From Antrihabitans stalagmiti (lineage in GTDB: Bacteria > Actinomycetota > Actinomycetes > Mycobacteriales > Mycobacteriaceae), in the NCBI RefSeq assembly GCF_016482825.1, contig NZ_JAEMNV010000001.1, forward strand, positions 682,001-746,000: 64,000 bases of DNA. The letters are read 5' to 3'. Under the pieces are notes generated by a model, which searched no databases, was not told where the DNA came from, and was given only the letters and a program-made list of their open reading frames with translations. The position numbers were made by a program, and so were the translations under genes. This document shows, in pieces, positions 1 to 8,164 of the stretch. Positions within the stretch are counted from its first letter, which is position 1, and each line of letters begins with the position of its first letter.

Positions 1-381
1 AACCTGCACGATCGCGACTTCCTCGCGCAGATGGAAGCCGTCGACGAATTCACTCGGAACATGACGGCGTACCCGGCACGCACGTTCGGGCAGATCTATC
101 AACGTCTGTTCCGGCACAACGATTTGGCGGACGGCACACTCGTACTGTCGGCAGGCAGAATCATCCGACTCGCCGACGTCACCGTGCCGGTCCTCGTCGT
201 GGCAGGAAAGGGAGACACCATCGCACCGCTCGCGTCGGTCAACCGGGTGGTCGACCTGCTCACGGGTTCACCACGTGTGCGCTCGCGGGTTGCCCCCGGT
301 GGGCATCTCGGTGTGCTGACCGGCAGGGCTGCCCAGACATCGACCTGGGCCTACCTGGACGAATTCCTCGATGAGGTCTAG
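1..381 (+). CDS. alpha/beta hydrolase, C-terminal part (5' truncated)
   Basis: The reading frame is open from the first base of the window, so only about the last 126 residues of the protein are present. They contain the pattern of the end of a PhaC/lipase-like alpha/beta hydrolase: a hydrophobic strand (VTVPVLVVAGKGDTIAP, window residues about 60-76) carrying the catalytic-acid Asp in GKGDTIAP, and a downstream GGHLG motif (about residue 101) with the catalytic His. The nucleophile elbow lies outside the window. The closest pattern I recognise is the PHA-synthase-like hydrolase family of actinobacteria, which could act on polyhydroxyalkanoate or another ester, but the substrate cannot be set from this piece. 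It runs tail-to-tail with the enoyl-CoA hydratase gene, 12 bp away. Confidence 0.75.
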   Translation, partial: NLHDRDFLAQMEAVDEFTRNMTAYPARTFGQIYQRLFRHNDLADGTLVLSAGRIIRLADVTVPVLVVAGKGDTIAPLASVNRVVDLLTGSPRVRSRVAPGGHLGVLTGRAAQTSTWAYLDEFLDEV

Positions 382-393
382 GGCGCTGCGGGC

Positions 394-1155
394 CTAGGTT
401 CCGTGGCGCCCTGCGCCTGCCGCGAATCGACTTGCACCTTCGAAGGTCCCGTTTGCGAGAGAGATTGCGCCGTGGCGTAATTCGTTGAGGATGGCCTGGT
501 CCTCGTCGAGTCCGTCTTGCTCGAGCAGCGACAGCCGATCCTGCCGCATACAGACCTGAGGAAGCGCGGCCAACTCGCGCCCGAGTTGTTGGGCCGCCGC
601 CAGCGCGGTGCCCTTCGGAACCTTGCGATTGATGAGTCCGATTCGCAATGCTTCGTCTGCATCGACCGGTCTTCCGGTGAGAATCAGGTCCATCGCGACG
701 CTGGTTCCGATCAACCGCGGCAACCGGACAGTGCCGCCATCGATCAGCGGCACACCCCAGCGCCGGCAGAAGACGCCGAGCACTGCGTCCTCTTCGGCGA
801 CTCGCAGGTCTGCCCAGAGCGCGAATTCGAGACCACCCGCGACGGCGTAGCCATTGATCGCTGCGATCACCGGCTTGCCGAGCCGCATGCGGGTCGGCCC
901 CATCGGCCCGTCGCCGTCGGGGGCGAAGCGGTTGCCGCCACCCGAACTGATCGCCTTCAGATCGGCTCCAGCGCAGAAAGTTCCACCCTCACCGGCAAAG
1001 ACTGCGACGGCGGCGTCCTCGTCCGCATCGAACGCCCGGAAAGCCGCTGCGAGTGCCTCTGCGGTCTCGCGATCGACCGCATTGCGCACCTCCGGTCGAT
1101 TGATCGAGATCGTCGTGACCGGGCCGTCGTGGCTGACCAGCACTGTTGTCGCCAT
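394..1155 (-). CDS. enoyl-CoA hydratase/isomerase (crotonase) family protein
   Basis: A 253-residue crotonase-fold protein, the normal family length. The N-terminus shows the typical crotonase strand with ISINRPEVRNAVD (about residues 15-27). The oxyanion-hole segment GGTFCAGADLKAI lies near residue 60, and AINGYAVAGGLEFAL near residue 98 carries the second oxyanion Gly region. The family hydrates or isomerises enoyl-CoA thioesters in the cytoplasm. The start chosen is the ATG one base after the stop of the preceding crotonase gene, which makes the pair an operon; the frame extends further upstream but only into that gene. It is the third gene of a MarR-crotonase-crotonase operon. The CoA substrate is not known. 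Confidence 0.88.
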   Translation of the reverse strand: MATTVLVSHDGPVTTISINRPEVRNAVDRETAEALAAAFRAFDADEDAAVAVFAGEGGTFCAGADLKAISSGGGNRFAPDGDGPMGPTRMRLGKPVIAAINGYAVAGGLEFALWADLRVAEEDAVLGVFCRRWGVPLIDGGTVRLPRLIGTSVAMDLILTGRPVDADEALRIGLINRKVPKGTALAAAQQLGRELAALPQVCMRQDRLSLLEQDGLDEDQAILNELRHGAISLANGTFEGASRFAAGAGRHGT

Positions 1156-1156
1156 G

Positions 1157-2206
1157 TCAGGACTCGACTTTCGGTTCCGTCGCATCACGTGCTTCGAACT
1201 GCGCACGCTTCCAGTCGCCGTTGGGCTCGTCGCGCTCACGGACGGCTTCGCGGAAACCTACTGTGGCCGAGCGTAGTTGGAAGGCATAACCCTCGCGGGT
1301 GTGCCGCGAGACGCCGTCGAAGACGGTGCTGATCATCGCCGAGTTCGCGACGCCCTGCGCCAGCAGCACGCTGTTGAGTGCCAGCTTCGCCATCACCAAC
1401 TGGTTGATCGGCATTCGCGAAATACGTTCCAGCAGTGCCTCGGTCCGCTCGTCGAGTTGGTCGGCGGGCGGCGCCTCGACCGCGAGACCCCACTCCTCCG
1501 CCTGTTTGCCCGTCAAACAGTCACCGGTGAACAGCAACCGTTTAGCGCGTTGGTCTCCGAGCCGATGTGCCCACATTCCCGCAGCGGGGATGCCCCACAC
1601 CCGAGTCGGTGGGTAGCCGATCTTCGTGTCGTCGGCGCAGATGATCTGGTCGGCGTACAGCGCGATGTCTGTTCCACCCGCGATGGCGAAACCGTGGAGC
1701 TTGGCCACTGTCGGCTTGTTTGCGTGCAGCAGGCTGGCGAACCCCCGATTGAAGCGGCTCATCATGGCGTAGTCGACCATCGGATCCCACGTTCCCCATG
1801 GATTGTGGTTGCGGGCCTGCACCATCGGATCGAGGACAGTCCCCTCGGTGGAGGTCTGACCCGTCTCCGGATCCGCGCTGTTCTCTGCGAAGATCGACAG
1901 GTCGTATCCACCGCAGAAACCCTTGCCGCGTCCCGAGAGCACCATCACGTGGACCCGCGGATCCAGGTCGGCGCGTTCGACGGCAGCAGCGAGTTCGATC
2001 GGGGTATCCGCCGTGATCGCGTTGCCACGCTCGGGACGGTTGAACGTAATTCTTGCGATGCGATCGGTCACCTCGTAGGTGAGCGTGCGGTATTCGGTGC
2101 CGGGATCACGCTGGCTTCTGTCCGTGAACAGCGAATCCTTGCCTTCGGTGATGCCCTCGCGCCATGCCGCTGGACGCGTTCCGGAGTGGTGCTCGTAGTC
2201 GGGCAC
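1157..2206 (-). CDS. crotonase/enoyl-CoA hydratase family protein
   Basis: A second crotonase, about 349 residues, longer than the usual 260 because of an N-terminal extension of about 55 residues and an insert after the first oxyanion segment. Visible motifs are ITFNRPERGNAIT (about residues 55-67), GKGFCGGYDLSIF (about 92-104) and HGFAIAGGTDIAL (about 172-184). Cytoplasmic acyl-CoA chemistry is expected from the family. The frame is open to a GTG at 2263, but the GTG at 2206 has AGGA five bases upstream and gives a more family-like N-terminus, so it is preferred; this choice is uncertain. One base separates its stop from the next crotonase gene, and the MarR gene lies upstream on the same strand. 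Confidence 0.85.
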   Translation of the reverse strand: MPDYEHHSGTRPAAWREGITEGKDSLFTDRSQRDPGTEYRTLTYEVTDRIARITFNRPERGNAITADTPIELAAAVERADLDPRVHVMVLSGRGKGFCGGYDLSIFAENSADPETGQTSTEGTVLDPMVQARNHNPWGTWDPMVDYAMMSRFNRGFASLLHANKPTVAKLHGFAIAGGTDIALYADQIICADDTKIGYPPTRVWGIPAAGMWAHRLGDQRAKRLLFTGDCLTGKQAEEWGLAVEAPPADQLDERTEALLERISRMPINQLVMAKLALNSVLLAQGVANSAMISTVFDGVSRHTREGYAFQLRSATVGFREAVRERDEPNGDWKRAQFEARDATEPKVES

Positions 2207-2338
2207 TGTTGTCCTCACTGCCGCAGTTCTTCGTGGGGCCGCGAGCTCCAGCTCGGCGACCACTAAGAAGTGAACTGCGATTCAGCTCTTGAGTCAAGGG
2301 CCGAGCGCGACATCCTTCGCCAGACGTGTCGCGCCGCG

Positions 2339-2842
2339 TCAGCGACCACGGACGGTGTCGTACCGATCGGCAAGTGGTTGCGCGGCATTCATCGCAGCGA
2401 GAGCATCGGCAAGCGCGACAGACTGATCTGGACTCAGCGCTTCGAACATCTCCGCCTGTACCGAATCGAGCAACGCCCGAATCCGGGGCAGCGTGATCTC
2501 GCCCTTCTCCGTCAGATCGATCAGATATCGCCTGCGATCACTGGGATGGCGGTGTCGTGCTGCTAGCCCCAAATTTTCCAGATCATCCAGTGTCGCAACG
2601 ATTGTCGCGGGATCGACCCGCAAGTGCGCACCCACGTCGGCCTGCGACATTCGGCCATTGTCCTGCAACGCCTGAAGGGCGTTGTAATGGCGAACGCGCA
2701 CACCGAGGCCGAGCAATCGGTCATCGGTCAACCGAGACGCAACCTGCCCGAGCTTGAGTAGTGCACAGATAGCGTGATCGGCCGCCGAGCCGGGCACCAA
2801 CATCGCATCCGTCGCCACTGAACCACTCCCTGTCGTTGACAT
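2339..2842 (-). CDS. MarR family transcriptional regulator
   Basis: A 167-residue winged-helix regulator. The HTH is seen as GRMSQADVGAHLRVDPATIVATLDDLENLGL (split by a turn, about residues 62-92), followed by the wing with the characteristic DRRRYLIDLTEKG. Family members are cytoplasmic dimers that repress nearby genes and release DNA on binding small phenolic or acyl ligands. The ATG at 2842 is preferred over an upstream in-frame ATG because that one would run into the divergent promoter region. It heads an operon with two crotonases and is divergent from the desaturase gene; an inverted repeat lies in the shared intergenic region. The ligand is unknown. Confidence 0.88.
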   Translation of the reverse strand: MSTTGSGSVATDAMLVPGSAADHAICALLKLGQVASRLTDDRLLGLGVRVRHYNALQALQDNGRMSQADVGAHLRVDPATIVATLDDLENLGLAARHRHPSDRRRYLIDLTEKGEITLPRIRALLDSVQAEMFEALSPDQSVALADALAAMNAAQPLADRYDTVRGR

Positions 2843-2865
2843 GATCGGTTTCAATGAACAGAATA

Positions 2866-2890
2866 TTGACAAACAGGCCGATTTGTCCAA
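2866..2890. promoter_or_regulatory. inverted repeat and probable promoter between marR and desaturase genes
   Basis: GACAAA (2868-2873) and TTTGTC (2882-2887) form an exact inverted repeat with an 8-bp spacer, extended by TT..AA on the outside. TTGACA at 2866-2871 overlaps the left arm and fits a -35 element reading toward the desaturase gene. The position between two divergent genes suggests an operator for the MarR protein or for the downstream TetR; which one is inference. Confidence 0.5.
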
Positions 2891-2961
2891 CAGTATGTTT
2901 CACAAACGGTTGACCATGCATATCGAGCACCGGCCCATCGCGGCGACATCGGAGGACCACA

Positions 2962-5187
2962 ATGACCCGTTCGATCATCTATCGCTCGATCGAACCCGGC
3001 CTGTCTGCTGCCGTCACCGAGCTCTACGAAGAGGCCAAAGCGAAGGTCGGCGACGAGGACCTTGCCCATATTCGCAATGTCGCCGCCTACTCACAGGCGA
3101 TCAAAGAACGCAGCCGCGAACTTCTTCGCGACGGCGGTACCCCGGATTCGGTTCGTCGCGGTGCCGTGCAGTACGCGCTTCACATGCTGCTGGAATTCTC
3201 CGAACTCGGGCACAACATCCTGCACGGCAGCTACGACCACCTCGACGACGAACAATTCCATTCGGATCGCTGGCAATGGGACATCAACGCCGATCCGAAC
3301 GAGTGGAAGGTGATGCACCACCAGAACCATCACCCGTTCACCAACATCGTCGACAAAGACCACGACCTCGGTTACATGGTGGCGCGGGTGCAACCGGGTC
3401 AAGACTGGCTCGCCCATCACGTCGCCCAACTTGCCTGGGTGCCGGGCGTTCTCCTGTCTCATATGTACTACTTCGGCTTCTATACGGCGTTCTCCGCTGC
3501 CCGAACCGAGGGCCGCCCCATTCTGCATCCGGCGACGGCGAAGGCGATGTCGACGGTGATTGCCGAACATGCCTGGCGGGACTACATTCGCGAACCGCTG
3601 TTAGCAGGTCCGCGATTTCTGCACACGCTGGTGGGAAATCACGTCGGGACGACACTCGGCACCGGATTCACGCTGCTGCTCGTTGCGCTCGAGCACCACA
3701 CGCCCAACGTCGAGGTGTTTCACGATCCAGGTCCCGACGAAACCCCGGACCAGTACTACGAGCGGCAAATCCGTGCGACGACCAATTTCGACCGGTCTGC
3801 GCGCCTCGATTCGTGGTTGCAGAGCATGCTCGCCGACGTCGACTACCCGACCCCGCCCGACTTCGAAGTCTTCTACGGTGGCCTGGACACCCATCTGGAG
3901 CACCACCTTTTTCCCGACCTGCCGCCGAACCGCCAGCGCGAACTGCAGCAGGACGTTCGTGAGCTCTGCGCTCGATACGATCTGCCCTACAACACCTTTC
4001 CGTTCGCCGACCTGATCCCGTTCGCTTTGCGCCAACTGGCGATACTCGCCTTCCCAGTCGGCGAGCGGGAAGGACGCAACCCACTGCGACTACTGCGGGC
4101 ACCGTTCGACACGGTGAAACGACTTGCCTACGGCGCTCGTTTCAAGCTGAATCCGGAGTCCCCGTACCTCGAAGCGCCGCGCTTCTTCGACGCCAAGGCA
4201 AAAGTACTGTCGTCGAAGGTTCACGCGGACGGCCAAGCGCGGTCGTTCAAGATCGCGCGGCCCCGCGGTTGGGACGACATCACCTGGGATGCAGGTGCAT
4301 TCGTTTCGGTACGGGTCGAAGTCGGCGACGAGACGCTGGTCAGGCAGTACAGCTTGTTGAACGACAGCGCGGGTGCAGAGCATTTCGAAATCTGCGTCAA
4401 GCGGGTCCAAGACGGACGGGTATCGAACCACCTGAACCGCGCGGTTCGCTCCGGGCACCGGATAACGCTCGTCGGCCCGCCGACCAGCGTCGGACCGTTC
4501 GTGCTGAAGGAGCTGCCGAAGCGACCGGTCTTCGTCGCCGGCGGCGTCGGAATAACCCCTGTTCTCAGCATGATTCGCAAAATCGCGCGAGAGGCACCCG
4601 ATACGGACGCGGTGTTGCTGTACTTCAACCGCGACGCCCGCTCGATCATCTTCGATCGAGAACTGCGCGATCTTGCAGCGCGCACCAATCTCCGCGTCCT
4701 CAATTTCTGTGACGAACAGCCACCTGCTCGACGCAAAGATATTCTGCAAGAGCGGATTTCGGCCGATCTGCTGCAGCGCTTCGTACCGGACATCGCCGAG
4801 CGTGACGTTTATGTGTGCGCCCCAGGTGCAGTCATCGATCTCGCACGGACTTTCTGCTCCGAACTAGGGCTGCCCGAGACTCGATTCCATACCGAATCGT
4901 TCGTCCCGCCCGCACTCGAACGGCCAAGCGAAGGAGCTGACGACTCGTACCGAGTCAAGTTCCGCCGCAGCGAGATCGAGCTGGACGTCGACGGTTGCAC
5001 GACTTTGCTGGAGGCGGCACGCTCTGTCGGAATCGACGTGCCGTCCGGTTGCGAGCGTGGGTTGTGCAGAGCATGTGTCACCGGAAAGTTCCGTGGCGTA
5101 ACACAACTCGACGAGTCCGGTGCCCAGCTCGCTCGGATCACAGTGTGCAACAGCCTTCCCCGATCCGACATCGAACTCGACCTCTAG
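2962..5187 (+). CDS. fusion protein: fatty acid desaturase + ferredoxin-NAD(P)H reductase + [2Fe-2S] domain
   Basis: A 741-residue protein with two enzymes in one chain. The N-terminal half (about 1-370) is a membrane fatty acid desaturase with three His boxes: H84xxxH88, H119xxxH123H124 and H311xxH314H315. The C-terminal half (about 400-740) is a flavodoxin/ferredoxin reductase: RQYSLLND near 460 binds FAD, GGVGITPVLSM near 525 binds NAD(P)H, and the end is a plant-type ferredoxin with C697, C702, C705 and C729. It could therefore take electrons from NAD(P)H to the di-iron site without separate carriers. In mycobacteria DesA3 (Rv3229c) and its reductase (Rv3230c) are separate neighbouring genes. 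A strong GGAGGA site six bases before the ATG supports the start. A TetR gene follows. Confidence 0.9.
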   Translation: MTRSIIYRSIEPGLSAAVTELYEEAKAKVGDEDLAHIRNVAAYSQAIKERSRELLRDGGTPDSVRRGAVQYALHMLLEFSELGHNILHGSYDHLDDEQFHSDRWQWDINADPNEWKVMHHQNHHPFTNIVDKDHDLGYMVARVQPGQDWLAHHVAQLAWVPGVLLSHMYYFGFYTAFSAARTEGRPILHPATAKAMSTVIAEHAWRDYIREPLLAGPRFLHTLVGNHVGTTLGTGFTLLLVALEHHTPNVEVFHDPGPDETPDQYYERQIRATTNFDRSARLDSWLQSMLADVDYPTPPDFEVFYGGLDTHLEHHLFPDLPPNRQRELQQDVRELCARYDLPYNTFPFADLIPFALRQLAILAFPVGEREGRNPLRLLRAPFDTVKRLAYGARFKLNPESPYLEAPRFFDAKAKVLSSKVHADGQARSFKIARPRGWDDITWDAGAFVSVRVEVGDETLVRQYSLLNDSAGAEHFEICVKRVQDGRVSNHLNRAVRSGHRITLVGPPTSVGPFVLKELPKRPVFVAGGVGITPVLSMIRKIAREAPDTDAVLLYFNRDARSIIFDRELRDLAARTNLRVLNFCDEQPPARRKDILQERISADLLQRFVPDIAERDVYVCAPGAVIDLARTFCSELGLPETRFHTESFVPPALERPSEGADDSYRVKFRRSEIELDVDGCTTLLEAARSVGIDVPSGCERGLCRACVTGKFRGVTQLDESGAQLARITVCNSLPRSDIELDL

Positions 5188-5218
5188 CACCCGACTGCCC
5201 GACGACGCGAAGGTCATC

Positions 5219-5800
5219 ATGATCGCAAGTCCACTGCCCCGCATCCCCTATGCCAAGGCAGCCAAAACTCTTCTGCGCCAGTCCGTACTCACCGTCGTCG
5301 ACGAGCTCATCAGAAAGGACGGATGGGCGGCGACCAGCGTTGCGACCGTGGCGAATGCGACCGGGGTCAGTCGACAAACCATCTACAACGAGTTCGGCTC
5401 ACGGCAGTCGATCGCCGAGGCGTACATCCTGCATCGACTTGATGTTCTGCTCGATGCCGTCTCGGCGAAAGTGCTCGGCAACCCGGACATCGAACATGGT
5501 TTCCGCGAAGCGTTCGAGCTCTTCTTCGACATGGTCGACGAGCCCGTCATACAAACAGTTCTCGCAGGCGATCGGTCGAATCTGATCGATCTCGTGAAGG
5601 TCGTGAACGAGCGCGCCACCGACCGACTCGCCGCCGTCATTCTGCGGGTTCGCCCACGAACGTCGGAAAGTGACGCAATCATTTTCGCCGACTCGTTGGC
5701 TCGCATCGCGGTCGCGCACGCCATGGCTCCGACACTTCCCCGTCCGGTCGCGATCGAACGCGTGGTGCGGCTTTCGACGGTCGTCCTCGACGCGCCTTAG
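5219..5800 (+). CDS. TetR family transcriptional regulator
   Basis: A 193-residue TetR protein. The HTH is TSVATVANATGVSRQTIYNEF (within about residues 40-62), with GSRQSIAEAY leading into the ligand domain. The start is the ATG at 5219 with AAGG upstream; the frame continues into the desaturase gene, so longer starts are unlikely. It lies 31 bp after the desaturase-reductase stop on the same strand and is probably cotranscribed, so it is likely to regulate membrane-lipid desaturation or alkane/fatty-acid use. This resembles the way AlkX-type TetR genes follow alk genes in Rhodococcus, but orthology cannot be shown here. Its stop is two bases before a dispersed palindromic element. Confidence 0.87.
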   Translation: MIASPLPRIPYAKAAKTLLRQSVLTVVDELIRKDGWAATSVATVANATGVSRQTIYNEFGSRQSIAEAYILHRLDVLLDAVSAKVLGNPDIEHGFREAFELFFDMVDEPVIQTVLAGDRSNLIDLVKVVNERATDRLAAVILRVRPRTSESDAIIFADSLARIAVAHAMAPTLPRPVAIERVVRLSTVVLDAP

Positions 5801-5802
5801 AC

Positions 5803-5875
5803 GGCTCCGCCGCTCGTGCGTCTTTTCGGAGGGCGGACCCACCAAAAAGACTCACGAGGCGCGGAGCGCCCTCGT
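5803..5875. repeat. dispersed palindromic element, copy A
   Basis: Starts two bases after the TetR stop. The core is an imperfect inverted repeat: left arm CTCGTGCGTCTTTTCGG (5814-5830), a G/C-rich centre, and right arm CCAAAAAGACTCACGAG (5842-5858). It is flanked by GGCTCCGCCG on the left and the short hairpin GGCGCGGAGCGCC on the right. Near-identical copies lie at 35451-35524 and 48823-48889. The stem could act as a transcription terminator; no downstream T-run is seen. Confidence 0.8.
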
Positions 5876-5878
5876 CGA

Positions 5879-5905
5879 TAGATCGTTCTACAGTTGATCG
5901 TTCTA
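5879..5905. promoter_or_regulatory. twin TetR operators (TAGA-TCGT-TCTA type)
   Basis: TAGATCGTTCTA at 5879-5890 is an inverted repeat (TAGA/TCTA, 4-bp spacer), and TTGATCGTTCTA at 5894-5905 repeats it 15 bp further on. They lie just upstream of a TetR gene of the YxaF/LmrA type, whose known relatives bind TAGA..TCTA-like sites. Autoregulation is therefore likely. Confidence 0.55.
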
Positions 5906-5946
5906 CAATCGGTGTTCCAGTTCTCGACTCCTTTAAGGACACCAGG

Positions 5947-6540
5947 TTGGCCGCCGATACCCGCACTCGAATCGTTGCCGCGACCTGCGAATTGTTCCGT
6001 CGCCAGGGTATGGCAGGCACCGGTCTCAAGCAGATCGCTCAGACCGCCAACGCACCGTTCGGTTCGATCTACCACTTCTTCCCTGGCGGCAAAGCCGAGC
6101 TGACCGAAGAGGTGATCCGGTCCTGGGGAGTCATGTACCGCAACCTGGTCGTGACCGTCTTTCAATCGTGCCCGGACCTCCCCACCGCAATCGAAGCCTC
6201 GTTCGCCGGAGCAGCCGAAAGCCTTGCGTTGACCGACTACGCAGACGGGTGCCCGGTTGCCACCGTCGCACTCGAAGTCGCGAGCACGGACGAGACCCTG
6301 CGAATCGCAACGGCAGACGTCTTCACAGATTGGGTCGACGTCGGTTCCGACCTCATTGCCTACACAGGCCTTCCGCCCGACGTGCGCCGCCGTCTGATGA
6401 TCGGGTTCATCTCGAGCCTCGAAGGAGCTTTCGTTCTCAGCAGGTCGCTACGCAGCAAGGAGCCGCTCGAGGCGGCCGGGCATATGGTTCTGCAGTCCGC
6501 GCTGGCAACGTTGGCCGAACACGCTGCTCGCGCAGGGTGA
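5947..6540 (+). CDS. TetR family regulator, YxaF/LmrA-like
   Basis: A 197-residue TetR protein starting with TTG at 5947. The recognition region is TGLKQIAQTANAPFGSIYHFF (within about residues 24-46). The sequences APFGSIYHFFPGGKAEL and DYADGCPVATVALE are signatures of the LmrA/YxaF group (TetR C-terminal domain type 33), which in Bacillus control multidrug efflux or quercetinase genes. Two TAGA-N4-TCTA operators lie in the 70 bp upstream. No efflux or dioxygenase gene is adjacent on this strand: the next gene is a TerD family gene 26 bp downstream, so the only visible target is itself and perhaps the Ter gene. Confidence 0.87.
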   Translation: MAADTRTRIVAATCELFRRQGMAGTGLKQIAQTANAPFGSIYHFFPGGKAELTEEVIRSWGVMYRNLVVTVFQSCPDLPTAIEASFAGAAESLALTDYADGCPVATVALEVASTDETLRIATADVFTDWVDVGSDLIAYTGLPPDVRRRLMIGFISSLEGAFVLSRSLRSKEPLEAAGHMVLQSALATLAEHAARAG

Positions 6541-6566
6541 CCTGGAGAGTCGCCTAGGTTGGAGTC

Positions 6567-7772
6567 ATGACGATGCAGAAAGGCTCGAACGTCGCTGTCC
6601 ACGCTCGCGCCGTACGCGTAGAACTCGGTTGGCAATCAGGACAGGGCGTGCCGGATGCGGATGCGTCCGCGCTACTGCTCGCAGGCGGAAAAGTGCGGTC
6701 GGACAACGACTTCGTGTTCTACAACCAGCCGACGCACCCATCCGGTGCAGTCAACTACGACGGCAAGAACCGCGGACAGACCGTAGTGGACGCACTGTCC
6801 ATCGCGCTCGATCGGACCGAACCCGCAATCGACACCATCGTGATCGCAGCATCGGCCGACGGCGGCAACTTCGGACAGTTCACGGGCCTCTACGTTCGAG
6901 TGATCGACGCAGCCAACGGTGCCGAAGTCGCCCGGTTCGACAGCACAGGCGCCACAACGGAGACCGCATTTGTACTCGGCGAGCTCTACCGTCGTCAGGG
7001 CGGCTGGAAATTTCGCGCCGTCGGCCAGGGCTATGCCTCCGGACTCGCCGGTCTGGCAACAGATTTCGGAATCTCCGTCGACGACGAACCACCCCCGCCA
7101 CCCCCGCAGCAGCACTACGCTCCCCCGCCGCCGATGGATATGAACAAGATCTCCCTGACGAAGACCGCACCCGCCGTATCGCTGACGAAACAGGGGGCAA
7201 CCTCCGGCGTGATGCGGATCAATCTGAATTGGAGCGCACGCCCGGGTGCAGCGAAGGGCATGTTCGGAAAGCGCAGGAGCGGAGCCGATCTCGACCTCGA
7301 TCTGTGCTGCCTGTGGGAGTTGATGGACGGCACCAAGGGATGTATTCACGCACTCGGCGACTTCGGAGCGCTCGACCGTGCGCCGTACATCATGCTCGAC
7401 AAGGACGACCGCACCGGTGGCAACGTGAGCGGCGAGAACCTCGACATCAATCTCGACTTCACCGGTCACTTTCGGCGGATCCTCGTGTTCGCCGAATTAT
7501 ACGAAGGCGCAGAGGATTTCCGCGGAGTCGAGGCAACTGCGACCCTGTATCCGGTCAACTCCGCGCCCATCGAAATGAGCATGAACGACTGTCACGATGC
7601 GTCGAGGGACGCCGTCCTCGCCGTAATCGAGAACATCAACGGAGAGCTTGTCGTACGACGTGAAGGTGTGTTCGTCCTGCCACCCGCGGGCCGACCGCGG
7701 TGGGGCAAGCAATCGGTCGACGAGGCGTACCGGTGGGGTCTGAATTGGGTTGCAACGAAGGGCAAGGGCTAG
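6567..7772 (+). CDS. TerD-TerA fusion, tellurium-resistance/stress (Ter) family protein
   Basis: A 401-residue cytoplasmic protein made of two TerD-fold domains. Residues 1-175 form a TerD domain ([25 protein letters not shown], calcium-binding-type acidic residues). A Pro-rich linker, [16 protein letters not shown], spans about 173-190. Residues 195-401 form a TerA-like domain with [14 protein letters not shown] and an acidic DKDDRTGG loop. Ter proteins bind calcium and take part in membrane-linked stress, phage or tellurite responses. GGAG upstream of the ATG supports the start. No other ter gene is near, so this is an orphan member. The 3' end overlaps the convergent DUF1801 gene by four bases. 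Confidence 0.87.
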   Translation: MTMQKGSNVAVHARAVRVELGWQSGQGVPDADASALLLAGGKVRSDNDFVFYNQPTHPSGAVNYDGKNRGQTVVDALSIALDRTEPAIDTIVIAASADGGNFGQFTGLYVRVIDAANGAEVARFDSTGATTETAFVLGELYRRQGGWKFRAVGQGYASGLAGLATDFGISVDDEPPPPPPQQHYAPPPPMDMNKISLTKTAPAVSLTKQGATSGVMRINLNWSARPGAAKGMFGKRRSGADLDLDLCCLWELMDGTKGCIHALGDFGALDRAPYIMLDKDDRTGGNVSGENLDINLDFTGHFRRILVFAELYEGAEDFRGVEATATLYPVNSAPIEMSMNDCHDASRDAVLAVIENINGELVVRREGVFVLPPAGRPRWGKQSVDEAYRWGLNWVATKGKG

Positions 7773-8164
7773 GGCGCCCGCTTCAGCTTTCGCCAGCCAC
7801 CGGCGCGGTTGTTCGCAATGATCTGTGCGAACATTGCGCCGAGGGCACGGGTCTCGACTTCTTGACCCTGCCAATAGGCGACCGTGCGTGCGGTCTTGTT
7901 GTCGTGGCCTGCCGTGATGATGCCGTCTGGATCAGGAACGATGCCGCCGTCGTAGAGAAAAATGTTCACGTGGTCCTTCGTTGCCAGGAGCGCGCAGATA
8001 TTGCCCTGCAGCACGAAGTAGGGCTGGACCGTCCGTTTGATCGTCTCCTCGACCTCGGCATCGGTCGCATGCACCAGGTCGCGCACTGTTCGGCAGATGT
8101 CTTGCTGCCAGTCCGGCAAGCCGTCGATGTAGGTGTCGACTCGTTCGTCACGCTCGTAGGTCAT
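7769..8164 (-). CDS. DUF1801 family protein coupled to sigma factor
   Basis: A 131-residue protein recognisable as DUF1801 by its [27 protein letters not shown] opening (residues 8-30) and the later VNIFLYDGG strand. The family is small, soluble and functionally unknown, related in fold to YdhG-type proteins. The ATG at 8164 overlaps the stop of the upstream ECF sigma gene in an ATGA arrangement, so the two are translationally coupled. That replaces the YCII/DGPF partner often found beside this type of sigma factor, and suggests the DUF1801 protein acts with the sigma factor; the role itself is inference. Confidence 0.82.
   Translation of the reverse strand: MTYERDERVDTYIDGLPDWQQDICRTVRDLVHATDAEVEETIKRTVQPYFVLQGNICALLATKDHVNIFLYDGGIVPDPDGIITAGHDNKTARTVAYWQGQEVETRALGAMFAQIIANNRAGGWRKLKRAP

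Noticed and set aside
3091-4102. Several antisense open frames over the desaturase gene
   Set aside because: High-GC codon bias makes the opposite strand open; the frames have no domain features and the sense strand has clear His boxes and motifs.
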